Translations under genes and position numbers: made by a program
Assembly (NCBI RefSeq): GCF_029839275.1
Contig: NZ_JAOCAH010000001.1
Coordinates: forward strand, 310,001-374,000
Origin: Pseudomonas sp. GD03944
Lineage (GTDB): Bacteria; Pseudomonadota; Gammaproteobacteria; Pseudomonadales; Pseudomonadaceae
Length of the DNA: 64,000 bases
Direction: 5' to 3'
Notes under the pieces: generated by a model
The model's input: the letters and a program-made list of their open reading frames with translations, nothing else
The model's database searches: none
Told to the model about the DNA's origin: nothing
Part shown: in pieces, positions 55,182-64,000 of the stretch
How positions within the stretch are numbered: the first letter of the stretch is position 1
Layout: each line of letters opens with the position of its first letter

Positions 55182-56399
55182 TTACCCCACCAGTTGATTG
55201 AGAGAAAGAATCGGCAGCAGGATGGCCAGGACGATGACCAGCACCACTGCGCCCATGAACACCAGCATGAAGGGCTCGAACAGGCCGACCAGCAAGGCGA
55301 TCTGCGCCCCCAGGTCGTTCTCCTGGTTGCGCGCGGTGCGTGCCAGCATCTGATCCAGCTCGCCGGAGCGTTCACCGCTGGCGATCATGTGCAGCATCAT
55401 CGGCGGGAACTGCCCGCTGGCCTCCAGCGCGCGGGTCAGGCTGCCGCCTTCGCGGACCTTCTGCGCCGCCACCACCACTTCGGCGCGGATCACCCGGTTG
55501 GCGATCACTTCGGCGCCGATGGCCAGGGCCTCGACCAGGGGCACGCCGCTCTGGGTCAGGATCGCCAGGGTCGAGGCGAAACGCGCGCAATCCGTGGCGC
55601 GAATCAGCCGACCGACCAGCGGAATGCGCAACAGCAACCCGTGCCAGCGCAGCCGGACCTTGTCGTCACGCAACGCCCAGCGCAGGCTGAAGAACCCCGC
55701 CACCGCCAGCAGTGCGGCCAGCCAGCCCCAGTTCTTCACCCACTCGCTGAGGGCGATCAGGCCGCGGGTCAGGACAGGCAGGGTCTGCCCGGAATCGACG
55801 AACACCCGCACCACATCGGGCACCACGTAGCCGAGCAGAAAGCCGACGATCAGCAGCGACGCGCACATCAGGATCACTGGATACAGCAGCGCCAGTTGGA
55901 TCTTCTGCCGTGACTGCTGGCGTTGCTCGGTGTAATCGGCCAGTTGTTCCAGCACCGGGCCCAGGTGCCCGGCGTGCTCGCCGGCCGCCACGGTGGCGCG
56001 GTACAGGTCGGGAAAGGCGGCGGGAAACTCCTTCAGGCTGCTGGCCAGGTCGTGCCCTTCCAGCACCCGCGCACGCACCGCGAGCAACATGCCCTGGATA
56101 CGCGGCGAACGGGCCTGGGCCGCTGCCGCCCGCAACGCTTCTTCGATGGGCAGTGCAGCCTGCACCAGGGTCGCCAGCTGCCGGGTCAGCAAGGCCAGGT
56201 CCCGCGCCGACAGGCCCCGGGACAGGCTGAAATAACCGGCCTGGCCGGCCTGCTCGCGGGTGCGGGTGGCCTTGACCTCCAGCGGTGCCAGTTGCCGGTC
56301 GCGCAGCAACTGCCGCACCTGGCGGGCACTGTCGGCCTCCAGCACGCCTTTCTGCTGGCGACCGTTACCGTCGAGGGCGAGGTATTCGAAGGCGGCCAT
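55182..56399 (-). CDS. xcpS: Type II secretion membrane protein XcpS (GspF)
   Basis: 405 residues. Two GspF domains with three spans (YPVILMCASLLIVGFLLGYV near 170, WLAALLAVAGFFSLRWAL near 225, and a C-terminal span in FEPFMLVFMGAVVLVIVLAI). Polytopic platform protein that contacts the ATPase. Confidence 0.95.
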   Translation of the reverse strand: MAAFEYLALDGNGRQQKGVLEADSARQVRQLLRDRQLAPLEVKATRTREQAGQAGYFSLSRGLSARDLALLTRQLATLVQAALPIEEALRAAAAQARSPRIQGMLLAVRARVLEGHDLASSLKEFPAAFPDLYRATVAAGEHAGHLGPVLEQLADYTEQRQQSRQKIQLALLYPVILMCASLLIVGFLLGYVVPDVVRVFVDSGQTLPVLTRGLIALSEWVKNWGWLAALLAVAGFFSLRWALRDDKVRLRWHGLLLRIPLVGRLIRATDCARFASTLAILTQSGVPLVEALAIGAEVIANRVIRAEVVVAAQKVREGGSLTRALEASGQFPPMMLHMIASGERSGELDQMLARTARNQENDLGAQIALLVGLFEPFMLVFMGAVVLVIVLAILLPILSLNQLVG

Positions 56400-57887
56400 T
56401 TATTCTTCCTGGGTCACGCGCAGGACTTCTTCCAGGCTGGTCACCCCTTCCAGCACCTTGCGCCGACCGTCCTCGCGGATGCTCGGGCCCAGGGTGCGGG
56501 CATGGCGGGTCATGTCCTGTTCGGAGGCCGCGCTGTGGATCAGCGTACGCAGGCGGTCATCGAACACCACCAGCTCGTAGATCCCGGTGCGCCCGCGGTA
56601 GCCCTGCTGGTGGCACTGCCCACAGCCCCGGGGCCGGTGCAGCGTCGGCGCCTCTTCCACCGAGAGCCCCAGGCGCGCGCATTCGGCGGCGTCGGCCGTG
56701 TAGGCCTCCTTGCAGTGTGGGCAGAGCACGCGCACCAGGCGCTGGGCCAGCACGCCCAGCAGCGAGGACGACAGCAGGAACGGCTCGACGCCCATGTCCA
56801 CCAGCCGGGTAATCGCGCCGATGGCGCTGTTGGTGTGCAGGGTCGAGAGCACCAGGTGTCCGGTCAGCGAGGCCTGCACGGCGATTTCGGCGGTTTCCTT
56901 GTCACGGATCTCCCCCACCATCACCACGTCCGGGTCCTGGCGCAGGATCGCCCGCAGGCCCCGGGCAAAGGTCATGTCGACCTTGGTGTTGACCTGGGTC
57001 TGGCCGATGCCTTCGAGGTGGTATTCGATGGGGTCTTCGACGGTGAGGATATTGCGCGTGCGGTCATTGAGGCTGACCAGGCTGGCGTACAGGGTGGTGG
57101 TCTTGCCCGAGCCGGTGGGGCCGGTGACCAGCAGGATGCCGTGGGGCCGGCGCACGGTTTCTTCCATCACCTGGCGATCCCGGGCACTCATGCCCAGGTG
57201 CTGCAGGTTCAGGCGCCCGGCCTGCTTGTCCAGCAGGCGCAGCACCACCCGCTCGCCATTGGCCGATGGCAGGGTCGATACGCGGATGTCCACCTCGCGC
57301 CCGCCGACCCGCAGGGAAATGCGGCCGTCCTGGGGAATGCGTTTCTCGGCGATATCCAGCCGCGCCATGACCTTGACCCGCGACACCAGCAACGCCGCCA
57401 GCTCGCGTTTGGGCTCCAGCACTTCGCGCAGGATGCCGTCGACGCGAAAGCGCACCACCAGGCGTTTCTCGAAGGTTTCCAGGTGGATGTCGGAGGCGTT
57501 TTCCTTGATCGCTTCGCCGAGGATGGCGTTGATCAGGCGGATGATCGGCGCGTCGTCTTCCTGCTCCAGCAGGTCCTCGGTTTCCGGCACCTGCTCGGCC
57601 AGGGCCGCCAGGTCCAGGCGCCCGCCGAGGTCCTCGGCCAGTTGCATGGAGCCGCTTTCATGCTGATAGGCACGGGCCAGCGCCTGTTCGAAGGCTTCGC
57701 GGGTCAGGGCTCGCAGCGGCAACTGCCGGCCGATGAAGCGCTGGGCTTCGGCCAGGGCCACCAGTTCCACCCCCGGGCGGTGCGCCAGGCAGGCCGTGTC
57801 GGCCTCGGTCACCACCACCACGCCATGGCGCCTGGCAAAGCTGAACGGCAGACGGCGAGGCGAACTTTCTGCGAATGGAGCGTTCAT
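56400..57887 (-). CDS. xcpR: Type II secretion ATPase XcpR (GspE)
   Basis: Cytoplasmic hexameric ATPase that powers the pseudopilus. 495 residues from the ATG at 57887 ([20 protein letters not shown]); a frame to 57926 adds nothing family-like. Walker [11 protein letters not shown] is near residue 254, the Asp box and Walker B follow ([16 protein letters not shown]), and the tetracysteine zinc motif CPHC...CGQC is at about 388-423. First gene of the R-Z operon; 243 bases separate it from the divergent xcpP. Confidence 0.97.
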   Translation of the reverse strand: MNAPFAESSPRRLPFSFARRHGVVVVTEADTACLAHRPGVELVALAEAQRFIGRQLPLRALTREAFEQALARAYQHESGSMQLAEDLGGRLDLAALAEQVPETEDLLEQEDDAPIIRLINAILGEAIKENASDIHLETFEKRLVVRFRVDGILREVLEPKRELAALLVSRVKVMARLDIAEKRIPQDGRISLRVGGREVDIRVSTLPSANGERVVLRLLDKQAGRLNLQHLGMSARDRQVMEETVRRPHGILLVTGPTGSGKTTTLYASLVSLNDRTRNILTVEDPIEYHLEGIGQTQVNTKVDMTFARGLRAILRQDPDVVMVGEIRDKETAEIAVQASLTGHLVLSTLHTNSAIGAITRLVDMGVEPFLLSSSLLGVLAQRLVRVLCPHCKEAYTADAAECARLGLSVEEAPTLHRPRGCGQCHQQGYRGRTGIYELVVFDDRLRTLIHSAASEQDMTRHARTLGPSIREDGRRKVLEGVTSLEEVLRVTQEE

Positions 57888-57925
57888 TTGAGCGTGCCTT
57901 GAAACGGTAAGTGTGTGCGGGTGCA

Positions 57926-57941
57926 CGGTCAGTTCTGACCG
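57926..57941. promoter_or_regulatory. Dyad in the xcpP/xcpR divergent promoter, possible LuxR-type box
   Basis: Perfect inverted repeat CGGTCAG TT CTGACCG. Its centre CAGTTCTG equals that of las/rhl-type boxes, but the outer CT...AG bases of the consensus are not met. xcp genes are quorum-sensing controlled in P. aeruginosa (known), so this is a candidate operator. Confidence 0.45.
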
Positions 57942-58130
57942 CTCGTACGACCACAGTTCCGTCGGTTAATTGTTATTGTTTTCCCGCTGTAGCGCGCAAG
58001 CACTGAGCTATCTTTAGCATATTGCACGCTGTGGTACATCACCCGGGGAGGGGCTGCCAAATGCATGCCAACGGTCTATGATCCAGGCGCGCCGCACACC
58101 GCATAACAATAATTTTCCGGAGTGACGCAT

Positions 58131-58763
58131 TTGCCTCTTTCGGCTTCCCGAAGCTGGGTACACGCCCGTGCCACGCCCCTGATCGGCTCCGCACTGGTGG
58201 TTGCCATGAGCGTCAGCCTGGCCTGGCAGACCATGGACTGGCTGCGCCTGGTACGTGCCCCGCTCCACACCGATTCCGCCACGGCCGTCGACCAACCCTC
58301 CCCCGTGGTCGACCAGCGCCTGCAACACCTGTTCGGCGCCAGCCAGCTCAGTGGCGACGCTCCGGCCCCCGCGACCTCCATGCGCCTGACCCTGCTCGGC
58401 AGCTTCGTGCACGCCGACCCGGCCCGTTCCAGCGCCATTCTCAGCCTTGATGGCGGCACCGCGCGGCGCTTCGGCATCGACAGCGAAATCAGCAACGGTG
58501 TGCGGCTGCACGCCGTGCACGCCGATCACATCGAACTGATGCGCAACGGCCGCCGCGAGAGCCTGGCCTTCCCGCGCAGCCAATCCCCCACCCACGTGCC
58601 CGAAACGCCCGCCCCGGACGCGGTCGACCAGCTCAGCGAGCTGGAAGCCGGCAACATCGAACAACTGCGTGAACGCATGGACGCCCTGCGTCAGCAAATG
58701 GAGGCCTCCGGCACGCTGGAGCCGGAAACCGACACCCCAGAACAGCCTACGGAAAGCGAATGA
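58131..58763 (+). CDS. xcpP: Type II secretion protein XcpP (GspC)
   Basis: Links the inner platform to the secretin. I choose TTG 58131, because GGAG at 58119-58122 sits 8 bases before it; the GTG at 58122 overlaps that ribosome site. 210 residues: a short cytoplasmic tail, one span near 15-35 (LIGSALVVAMSVSLAWQTMD), a homology-region domain (LTLLGSFVHADPARSSAILS) and a C-terminal coiled coil (QLSELEAGNIEQLRERMDAL) in place of a PDZ domain, the Pseudomonas type. Confidence 0.9.
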   Translation: MPLSASRSWVHARATPLIGSALVVAMSVSLAWQTMDWLRLVRAPLHTDSATAVDQPSPVVDQRLQHLFGASQLSGDAPAPATSMRLTLLGSFVHADPARSSAILSLDGGTARRFGIDSEISNGVRLHAVHADHIELMRNGRRESLAFPRSQSPTHVPETPAPDAVDQLSELEAGNIEQLRERMDALRQQMEASGTLEPETDTPEQPTESE

Positions 58764-58767
58764 CCCG

Positions 58768-60720
58768 ATGACGCCACTTTTCTCGCACCTCACCCTGGCC
58801 CTGCTGGCCGCCGGCCTGGCCATTGCGCCGCTGCCGCTGAGCGCCGCCAGCACCCCGACCTCCGCGCCGCTCAGCCAGCAGGAGGACGGCTGGACCATCA
58901 ACCTCAAGGGCGCGGATATCCGTGAGTTCATCGATCAGGTGGCGCAAATCACCGGGGAAACCTTCATCGTCGATCCGCGGGTCAAAGGCCAGGTCAGCGT
59001 GGTCTCCAGCACGGCCCTGGGCCTGAGCGAGGTGTATCAGCTGTTCCTCTCGGTCATGGCCACCCATGGCTTCAGCGTGATCACCCAGGACGGACAATCG
59101 CGGATCGTGCCCAACGCCGAAGCCAAGGCCGACGCTGGCCGCGGGCGCGATGCCGCCGACCAGCTGGAAACCCGCCTGATCCAGGTACAGCACGGCTCGG
59201 CGACCGAACTGATCCCGCTGATTCGCCCGCTGGTTCCGCAGTTCGGGCACCTGGCCGCCGTGACCTCGGCCAACGCCATCATCATCAGCGACCGCCGCGC
59301 CAACATCGCCCGCATCGAAGACCTGCTGCGCCAGCTCGACCAGAAGGGCAACGCCGACTTCAGTGTCTATGACATGCGCCACGGCTGGGTGATGGACGCC
59401 GCCGAGGTGCTGAAGGCCTCCCTGGACCGGGGCCAGGCCAAGGGCGCCACCAGCACCCAAGTGATCGCCGACGGCCGCACCAACCGCCTGATCATCCTCG
59501 GCCCGCCGGCCGCCCGTGCCAAGCTGGTGTCACTGGCCCAGTCCCTGGACACACCGACCAGCCGCTCGGCCAATACCCGGGTCATCCGCCTGCGCCACAA
59601 CGATGCCAAGACCCTGGCGGAAACCCTCAGCGAAGTCTCCGAGCAGTTGCAACCGCAGGCCGAAGGCGAAGCCACGGGGCGACCGCAAACCGTGCTGATT
59701 CGCGCGGACGAGAGCCTCAATGCCCTGGTGCTGCTGGCCGAGCCGGACGTGGTGGCGACCCTGGAAGACATCGTGCGCCAGCTGGACGTGCCCCGTGCCC
59801 AGGTGATGGTCGAAGCGGCCATCGTCGAAGTCTCCGGCGACGTGACCGACGCCCTCGGCGTGCAATGGGCGGTGGATGCCCGGGGCGGCACCGGCGGCCT
59901 GGGCGGGGTCAATTTCGGCAACACCGGCCTGTCGGTGGGCACCGTGCTGCAGGCCATCCAGGACCAGCGCAACGACGTCGACAACCCGGCCCTGAACAAC
60001 CTGCCGGATGGCGCCATCATCGGCCTCGGCACCGACAGCTTCGGCGTGCTGATCACCGCGCTGTCGTCCAACACCAAGAGTAACCTGCTGTCGACCCCCA
60101 GCCTGTTGACCCTGGACCACCAGAAAGCGGAGATTCTGGTGGGGCAGAACGTGCCCTTCCAGACCGGCTCGTTCACCACCAGCGCCTCGGGAGCGGACAA
60201 CCCGTTCACCACCATCGAGCGCCAGGACATCGGCGTGACCCTGAAAGTCACCCCGCACATCAACGAAGGCGCCACCCTGCGCCTGGAGATCGAGCAGGAA
60301 ATCTCCTCGATCGCGCCCACCGCCCAGGGCGTCAACGCGGTGGACCTGATCACCAACAAGCGCTCGATCAAGAGCACCATCCTCGCGGAGGACGGCCAGG
60401 TCATCGTACTCGGCGGGCTGATTCAGGACGACGTCACCCAGACCGACTCGAAAGTGCCGCTGCTCGGCGACATTCCCGTGCTCGGCCGGCTGTTCCGCTC
60501 GACCCGGGACACCCGGGTCAAACGCAACCTGATGGTGTTCCTGCGCCCCAGCGTGATCCGCGACGCGGCGGGCCTGGCGGCGATCTCCGGCACCAAGTAC
60601 AGCGACATCCGCGTGCTCGGCGACATCCGCGAAGGTTACCGCCCTGGCTTCCTGCCGAAAGACCCGCAGCGCCTGTTCGAACAGAACCCGCAACCACCGG
60701 CGGTGGACCTGCGCGAGTAA
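58768..60720 (+). CDS. xcpQ: Type II secretin XcpQ (GspD)
   Basis: Outer-membrane gated channel of the secreton. 650 residues from the ATG at 58768; upstream codons belong to xcpP. Signal peptide (residues 1-28, ending PLSAA), N0 domain (INLKGADIREFIDQVAQITG), N1-N3 repeats, and the secretin barrel with VPFQTGSF and VIVLGGLIQDD plus the cap PLLGDIPVLGRLFRST. 4 bases separate it from xcpP. A terminator follows. Confidence 0.96.
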   Translation: MTPLFSHLTLALLAAGLAIAPLPLSAASTPTSAPLSQQEDGWTINLKGADIREFIDQVAQITGETFIVDPRVKGQVSVVSSTALGLSEVYQLFLSVMATHGFSVITQDGQSRIVPNAEAKADAGRGRDAADQLETRLIQVQHGSATELIPLIRPLVPQFGHLAAVTSANAIIISDRRANIARIEDLLRQLDQKGNADFSVYDMRHGWVMDAAEVLKASLDRGQAKGATSTQVIADGRTNRLIILGPPAARAKLVSLAQSLDTPTSRSANTRVIRLRHNDAKTLAETLSEVSEQLQPQAEGEATGRPQTVLIRADESLNALVLLAEPDVVATLEDIVRQLDVPRAQVMVEAAIVEVSGDVTDALGVQWAVDARGGTGGLGGVNFGNTGLSVGTVLQAIQDQRNDVDNPALNNLPDGAIIGLGTDSFGVLITALSSNTKSNLLSTPSLLTLDHQKAEILVGQNVPFQTGSFTTSASGADNPFTTIERQDIGVTLKVTPHINEGATLRLEIEQEISSIAPTAQGVNAVDLITNKRSIKSTILAEDGQVIVLGGLIQDDVTQTDSKVPLLGDIPVLGRLFRSTRDTRVKRNLMVFLRPSVIRDAAGLAAISGTKYSDIRVLGDIREGYRPGFLPKDPQRLFEQNPQPPAVDLRE

Positions 60721-60733
60721 CCGCCCCGAAGCC

Positions 60734-60761
60734 AAAAGCCCCGGCATCGACCGGGGCTTTT
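60734..60761 (+). terminator. Rho-independent terminator of xcpPQ
   Basis: Stem AAAAGCCCCGG / CCGGGGCTTTT with loop CATCGA, 13 bases past xcpQ. The symmetric ends also serve the convergent AAA ATPase gene. Confidence 0.93.
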
Positions 60762-60786
60762 CGTTGGCGTATTCGAAGTGGATGCG

Positions 60787-61947
60787 CTATTCCGGCCACT
60801 GCCACGGCGGCGCATCCAACAGGCCCTGACCGACGATCTGCGTTTCGCCCAGCACCTTTTCCAGCACGATCGAATTGCACTGCTCATCCTGCTCCAGCGC
60901 GGCGATCAGGCGACTGGCGTGGGACACCACCCACACCTGGCAATGCCGGGAGGCCTGGATGATCAGGCGCGCCAGGGCCGGCAGCAGGTCCGGGTGCAGG
61001 CTGGTCTCCGGTTCGTTGAGCACCATCATGGTCGGTGGCCGCGGTGTCAGCAGCGCAGCGATGAGCAGGAGGTAGCGCAAGGTTCCGTCCGACAACTCGG
61101 CCGCCGACAGCGGCCGCAGCAGCCCTTCTTGAAAGAACTCGACGGCGAAGCGCCCACCCTGCAGCGGCTGGATGTTCAGGCGCGCGCCGGGGAACGCATC
61201 GCTTACCGCGCGCTGCAAGGCCTCGGGATCGCCGATTTCGCGGATGGTCTGCAGCGCCGCCGCCAGATCGCGCCCATCGTGGTGCAGAAACGGCGTACGC
61301 GTACCCAGCTGCGGCTGGCGAACCGGTGCGTCCGCGTCGCTGCGAAAGTGGTCGTAGAAGCGCCAGCCACGGATGCTTTCGCGCAACAGCATGACCTCCG
61401 GCGAGCCGCGCAGGCTGCCCACCTGGTCGAACAGGCTGTGGTAATTGGGCGTGTGCTGAGCCAGGACATCCCAGCCGCGCCCTTCCCGGGCGCGCACCAT
61501 GGGCCCGGAACGCTGCACCAGCAGGCTGGCCGGACGATAGGCCTCGCCTGCCCAGATGCACTCTTTCTTCACTTCCGGGTCGAGGCTGAAGAAGGACCGG
61601 CTAGGTTCCGGCAGCCCGAGGGAAATCGCGTAGCTGTAATCCTCCCCGGCAAACCCCAGACGCAGGCGCTTGACGCCCTGGCGCACGGTGGCCTCGACCG
61701 GCACCTCCCCACTGCGCATACGCCGCGTGATGGACTCCGGCCCGGCCCAGAAGGTGGAGTCCAGCCCGCCTTCACGTGCCAGCGCATTGATCACCCCACC
61801 CTGGGCGGTTTCCGCCAGCAAGCGCAGGGCGCGGTACAGGTTGGACTTGCCGCTGCCATTGGGGCCGGTGATCAGGTTCAACCGGCCCAGGGGCACCACC
61901 AATTTGTTGATCGAGCGGTAATTGGCCACCGCGAGGGTCTTGAGCAT
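60787..61947 (-). CDS. Solitary AAA/SMC-like ATPase
   Basis: 386 residues from the ATG at 61947 (MLKTLAVANYRSINKLVVPL); an in-frame start at 62022 adds 25 doubtful residues. ABC-type ATPase core: Walker A GPNGSGKSN near residue 33, signature-like LSDGTLRYLLLIAALL, Walker B MMVLNEPETSLHPDLL, and a final H-loop VVSHASRLI. The RecF/OLD-type arrangement without a TOPRIM or other nuclease domain is typical of defence and repair ATPases. No partner nuclease lies beside it. Role unknown. Confidence 0.9.
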   Translation of the reverse strand: MLKTLAVANYRSINKLVVPLGRLNLITGPNGSGKSNLYRALRLLAETAQGGVINALAREGGLDSTFWAGPESITRRMRSGEVPVEATVRQGVKRLRLGFAGEDYSYAISLGLPEPSRSFFSLDPEVKKECIWAGEAYRPASLLVQRSGPMVRAREGRGWDVLAQHTPNYHSLFDQVGSLRGSPEVMLLRESIRGWRFYDHFRSDADAPVRQPQLGTRTPFLHHDGRDLAAALQTIREIGDPEALQRAVSDAFPGARLNIQPLQGGRFAVEFFQEGLLRPLSAAELSDGTLRYLLLIAALLTPRPPTMMVLNEPETSLHPDLLPALARLIIQASRHCQVWVVSHASRLIAALEQDEQCNSIVLEKVLGETQIVGQGLLDAPPWQWPE

Positions 61948-62118
61948 GGGCGTAGGGCCGGGCTGGAAACCGTCGGAGTATGGGATGCGCGGCGCGGTTA
62001 AGAAACCCTGTGCGAGGTGCACAGGCGGCCAGCAGCGGGTTGTCGAATGGCCGTTTCGCAGCCTGGGTCGAGCGAAGCGGCACCCGGGAAATCGCCCAGC
62101 ACCATCACACGCCGTGAG

Positions 62119-62904
62119 TTATTCGGCGTAAATCATCTTGCGGCTCATGCCGCCATCGACCACGAACTCCTGGCCGGTGACGAACCCCGAGCGGCCCGAC
62201 AGCAGCCAGGCGACCATGGCAGCCACGTCTTCGACCTTGCCCACCCGACCAGCCGGGTGCTGCACGTGATCGTGCTGGGCCAGCGGGTCGGCCCGTTGCT
62301 CGACCGGGTCGCGGGAATCGATCCAGCCGGGGCTGACCGCATTGACCCGCACCTCCGGCCCGAGGCTGATGGCCAGCGAATGGGTCAGCGCCAGCAGACC
62401 GCCCTTGCTCGCCGCATAGGCCTCGCTGTTGGCTTCGGACTGGTGGGCACGGGTCGAGGTCAGGTTGACGATGGCGCCACGGTGCGCCCGCAGGTACGGC
62501 ACGCAATGCTTGGCCAGCAACATGGGCCCACTGAGGTTGATCGCCAGGGTACGGTTCCAGCGCGCCAGGCTGAGGCTTTCCAGTTGCGGGTTGTAGGGGT
62601 CGGCCACCGCGGCGTTGCAGACCAGGCCGTCGAGGCGACCGAACTGCCCAAGCACTTCGGCGACGCCAGTGGCGACCTGCTCTTCCTGGGACACGTCCAT
62701 GGCGACGAACCAGGCGTTGTCGCCCAGCGCCTTGGCCACCCGGGAGCCGCGCTCGCGCTCGACGTCCGCGAGCACCACCTGCCAGCCCTCGGCGATCAGC
62801 CAGGCGGAAATGCCCAGGCCGATGCCCCGCGCGCCACCGGTGACCAGCGCCACCTTGCCGCCGGAGCGACCGCCGCCCCAGTCGAGCGCGACCTGCTCGC
62901 TCAA
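62119..62904 (-). CDS. Short-chain dehydrogenase/reductase
   Basis: 261 residues from a TTG at 62904 that overlaps the metZ stop (TTGA). Cofactor motif [21 protein letters not shown]-type NAG motif, active-site serine region NLTSTRAH and [11 protein letters not shown]. Classical SDR family; substrate unknown. Coupled to metZ, as in P. aeruginosa from memory. Confidence 0.93.
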   Translation of the reverse strand: MSEQVALDWGGGRSGGKVALVTGGARGIGLGISAWLIAEGWQVVLADVERERGSRVAKALGDNAWFVAMDVSQEEQVATGVAEVLGQFGRLDGLVCNAAVADPYNPQLESLSLARWNRTLAINLSGPMLLAKHCVPYLRAHRGAIVNLTSTRAHQSEANSEAYAASKGGLLALTHSLAISLGPEVRVNAVSPGWIDSRDPVEQRADPLAQHDHVQHPAGRVGKVEDVAAMVAWLLSGRSGFVTGQEFVVDGGMSRKMIYAE

Positions 62905-64000
62905 AGCGCTGCCAGGCCGCGCGCGAGGTCCGCCTGCAGGTCGGCCAGGTCTTCCAGGCCCACCGCCACGCGGATCAGGTTGTCACGGATGCCGGCATTG
63001 GCCCGCTCCTGCGGCGACAGGCGCCCGTGGGAGGTGGTGGCCGGGTGGGCGATGGTGGTCTTGGTGTCGCCCAGGTTGGTGGTGATGGAGATCACCCGCG
63101 TGGCGTCGATGAACCGCCAGGCCGCCTCCTTGCCGCCCTTGACCTCGAAGCTCACCACCGCACCGAAGGCGCGCTGCTGACGCTTGGCCAGTTCGTGCTG
63201 CGGATGGCTCGGCAGGCCGGCGTAGTAGACGTGCTCGATACCCGGCTGCTGCTCCAGCCACTGGGCCAGGGCCAGGGCGCTGGCGCAATGGGCCTGCATG
63301 CGCACGCGCAGGGTTTCCAGGCCCTTGAGGAAGATCCAGGCGTTGAACGGACTCAGGGTCGGCCCGGCCGTGCGCAGGAAGCCGACGACTTCTTTCATCA
63401 GGTCCGCGCGACCGGCGACCACGCCGCCCATGCTGCGACCCTGACCATCGATGTACTTGGTGGCCGAGTGCATGACCACGTCCGCGCCCAGCTTCAGCGG
63501 TTGCTGCAGCGCCGGGGTGCAGAAGCAGTTGTCCACGGCCAGCAACGCGCCCTTGCCATGGGCGATTTCCGCCAGGGCGGCGATATCGACCAGTTCGGCC
63601 AGGGGGTTGGACGGCGACTCGACGAACAGCAGCTTGGTGTTGGGCTTGAACGCCGCCTGCCAGGCATCCAGGTCGGACAACGGCACATAGTCGACCTCGA
63701 CGCCGAAGCGCTTGAGGTACTTCTCGAACAGACTGATGGTCGAGCCGAACACGCTGCGCGACACCAGCACGTGGTCGCCGCCGCTGCACAGGCTCATGAC
63801 GATGGCGAGGATCGCCGACATGCCCGAGGACGTGGCCACGGCCTGCTCGGCGCCTTCCAGGGCGGCGATGCGCTCCTCGAAAGCCCGCACAGTGGGGTTG
63901 GTGTAGCGCGAATAGACGTTGCCCGGCACTTCGCCGGCAAAGCGCGCCGCGGCGTCGGCAGCGGTGCGGAACACGTAGCTGGAGGTCGGATAGAGGGCTT
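62901..64000 (-). CDS. metZ: O-succinylhomoserine sulfhydrylase, C-terminal part (cut by window edge)
   Basis: PLP enzyme that forms homocysteine from O-succinylhomoserine and sulfide in methionine synthesis. About 366 residues are present; the frame is still open at the right edge (reading [20 protein letters not shown]), so the N-terminus of the roughly 400-residue protein is missing. Cys/Met-metabolism signature: [40 protein letters not shown], and the PLP lysine in [17 protein letters not shown]. Confidence 0.95.
   Translation of the reverse strand, partial: ALYPTSSYVFRTAADAAARFAGEVPGNVYSRYTNPTVRAFEERIAALEGAEQAVATSSGMSAILAIVMSLCSGGDHVLVSRSVFGSTISLFEKYLKRFGVEVDYVPLSDLDAWQAAFKPNTKLLFVESPSNPLAELVDIAALAEIAHGKGALLAVDNCFCTPALQQPLKLGADVVMHSATKYIDGQGRSMGGVVAGRADLMKEVVGFLRTAGPTLSPFNAWIFLKGLETLRVRMQAHCASALALAQWLEQQPGIEHVYYAGLPSHPQHELAKRQQRAFGAVVSFEVKGGKEAAWRFIDATRVISITTNLGDTKTTIAHPATTSHGRLSPQERANAGIRDNLIRVAVGLEDLADLQADLARGLAAL

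Overview
The window is GC-rich, densely coded chromosomal DNA of a Pseudomonas, close to the P. aeruginosa lineage but not obviously P. aeruginosa. The evidence is gene content and order: NAD-glutamate dehydrogenase, the MoxR/Bat operon, pepN, nadK, fadH, a tRNA-Val/Asp/Asp cluster, the xcp type II secretion locus split into xcpP-Q and the divergent xcpR-Z, then a short-chain dehydrogenase and metZ. From memory this is the backbone order around the P. aeruginosa xcp locus. No database was searched.

Left part (1-13.2 kb). After the 5' half of gdhB (minus strand) comes an apparently inserted 5-oxoproline (pyroglutamate) locus. It holds a TRAP transporter (dctPQM), a LysR regulator, a divergent OprD-family porin, a chemoreceptor and the three 5-oxoprolinase genes pxpABC. 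The product of PxpABC is glutamate, the substrate of the neighbouring GdhB. Four copies of one bipartite upstream motif lie before dctP, before the porin and (two, divergent) before pxpA, and nowhere else that I could find, which points to one regulon. This is the most interesting part of the window.

13.3-20.2 kb is a tightly overlapping moxR-DUF58-DUF4381-batA-batB-batD operon. 20.2-22.4 kb is an AT-richer accessory patch: two convergent, about 70% identical small genes of unknown function facing a gutted gene, plus a frameshifted HlyD-type adaptor remnant. 22.4-24.3 kb holds an AraC regulator, a convergent LysE-type exporter and an inverted-repeat element.

24.3-31.6 kb (minus) is an envelope cluster: MMPL/RND permease, YCF48-like beta-propeller, DUF1329 and DUF1302 proteins. 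32-43.2 kb carries housekeeping genes, mostly minus: pepN, DUF2797, DUF1315, rhomboid protease, metallophosphatase, nadK, a plus-strand DUF1853 gene, a double cNMP-domain/rhodanese fusion, a PLP enzyme and a coiled-coil protein. A gene-poor 0.8 kb stretch follows, then a TAXI binding protein, an NTF2-like protein, fadH, and a nitrilase-fold/AraC pair.

49.7-60.8 kb holds a 28-codon gene, three tRNAs and the complete xcp type II secretion system. The window ends with a solitary AAA ATPase, an SDR dehydrogenase and a truncated metZ. I saw no CRISPR array, rRNA, prophage or intact insertion sequence.
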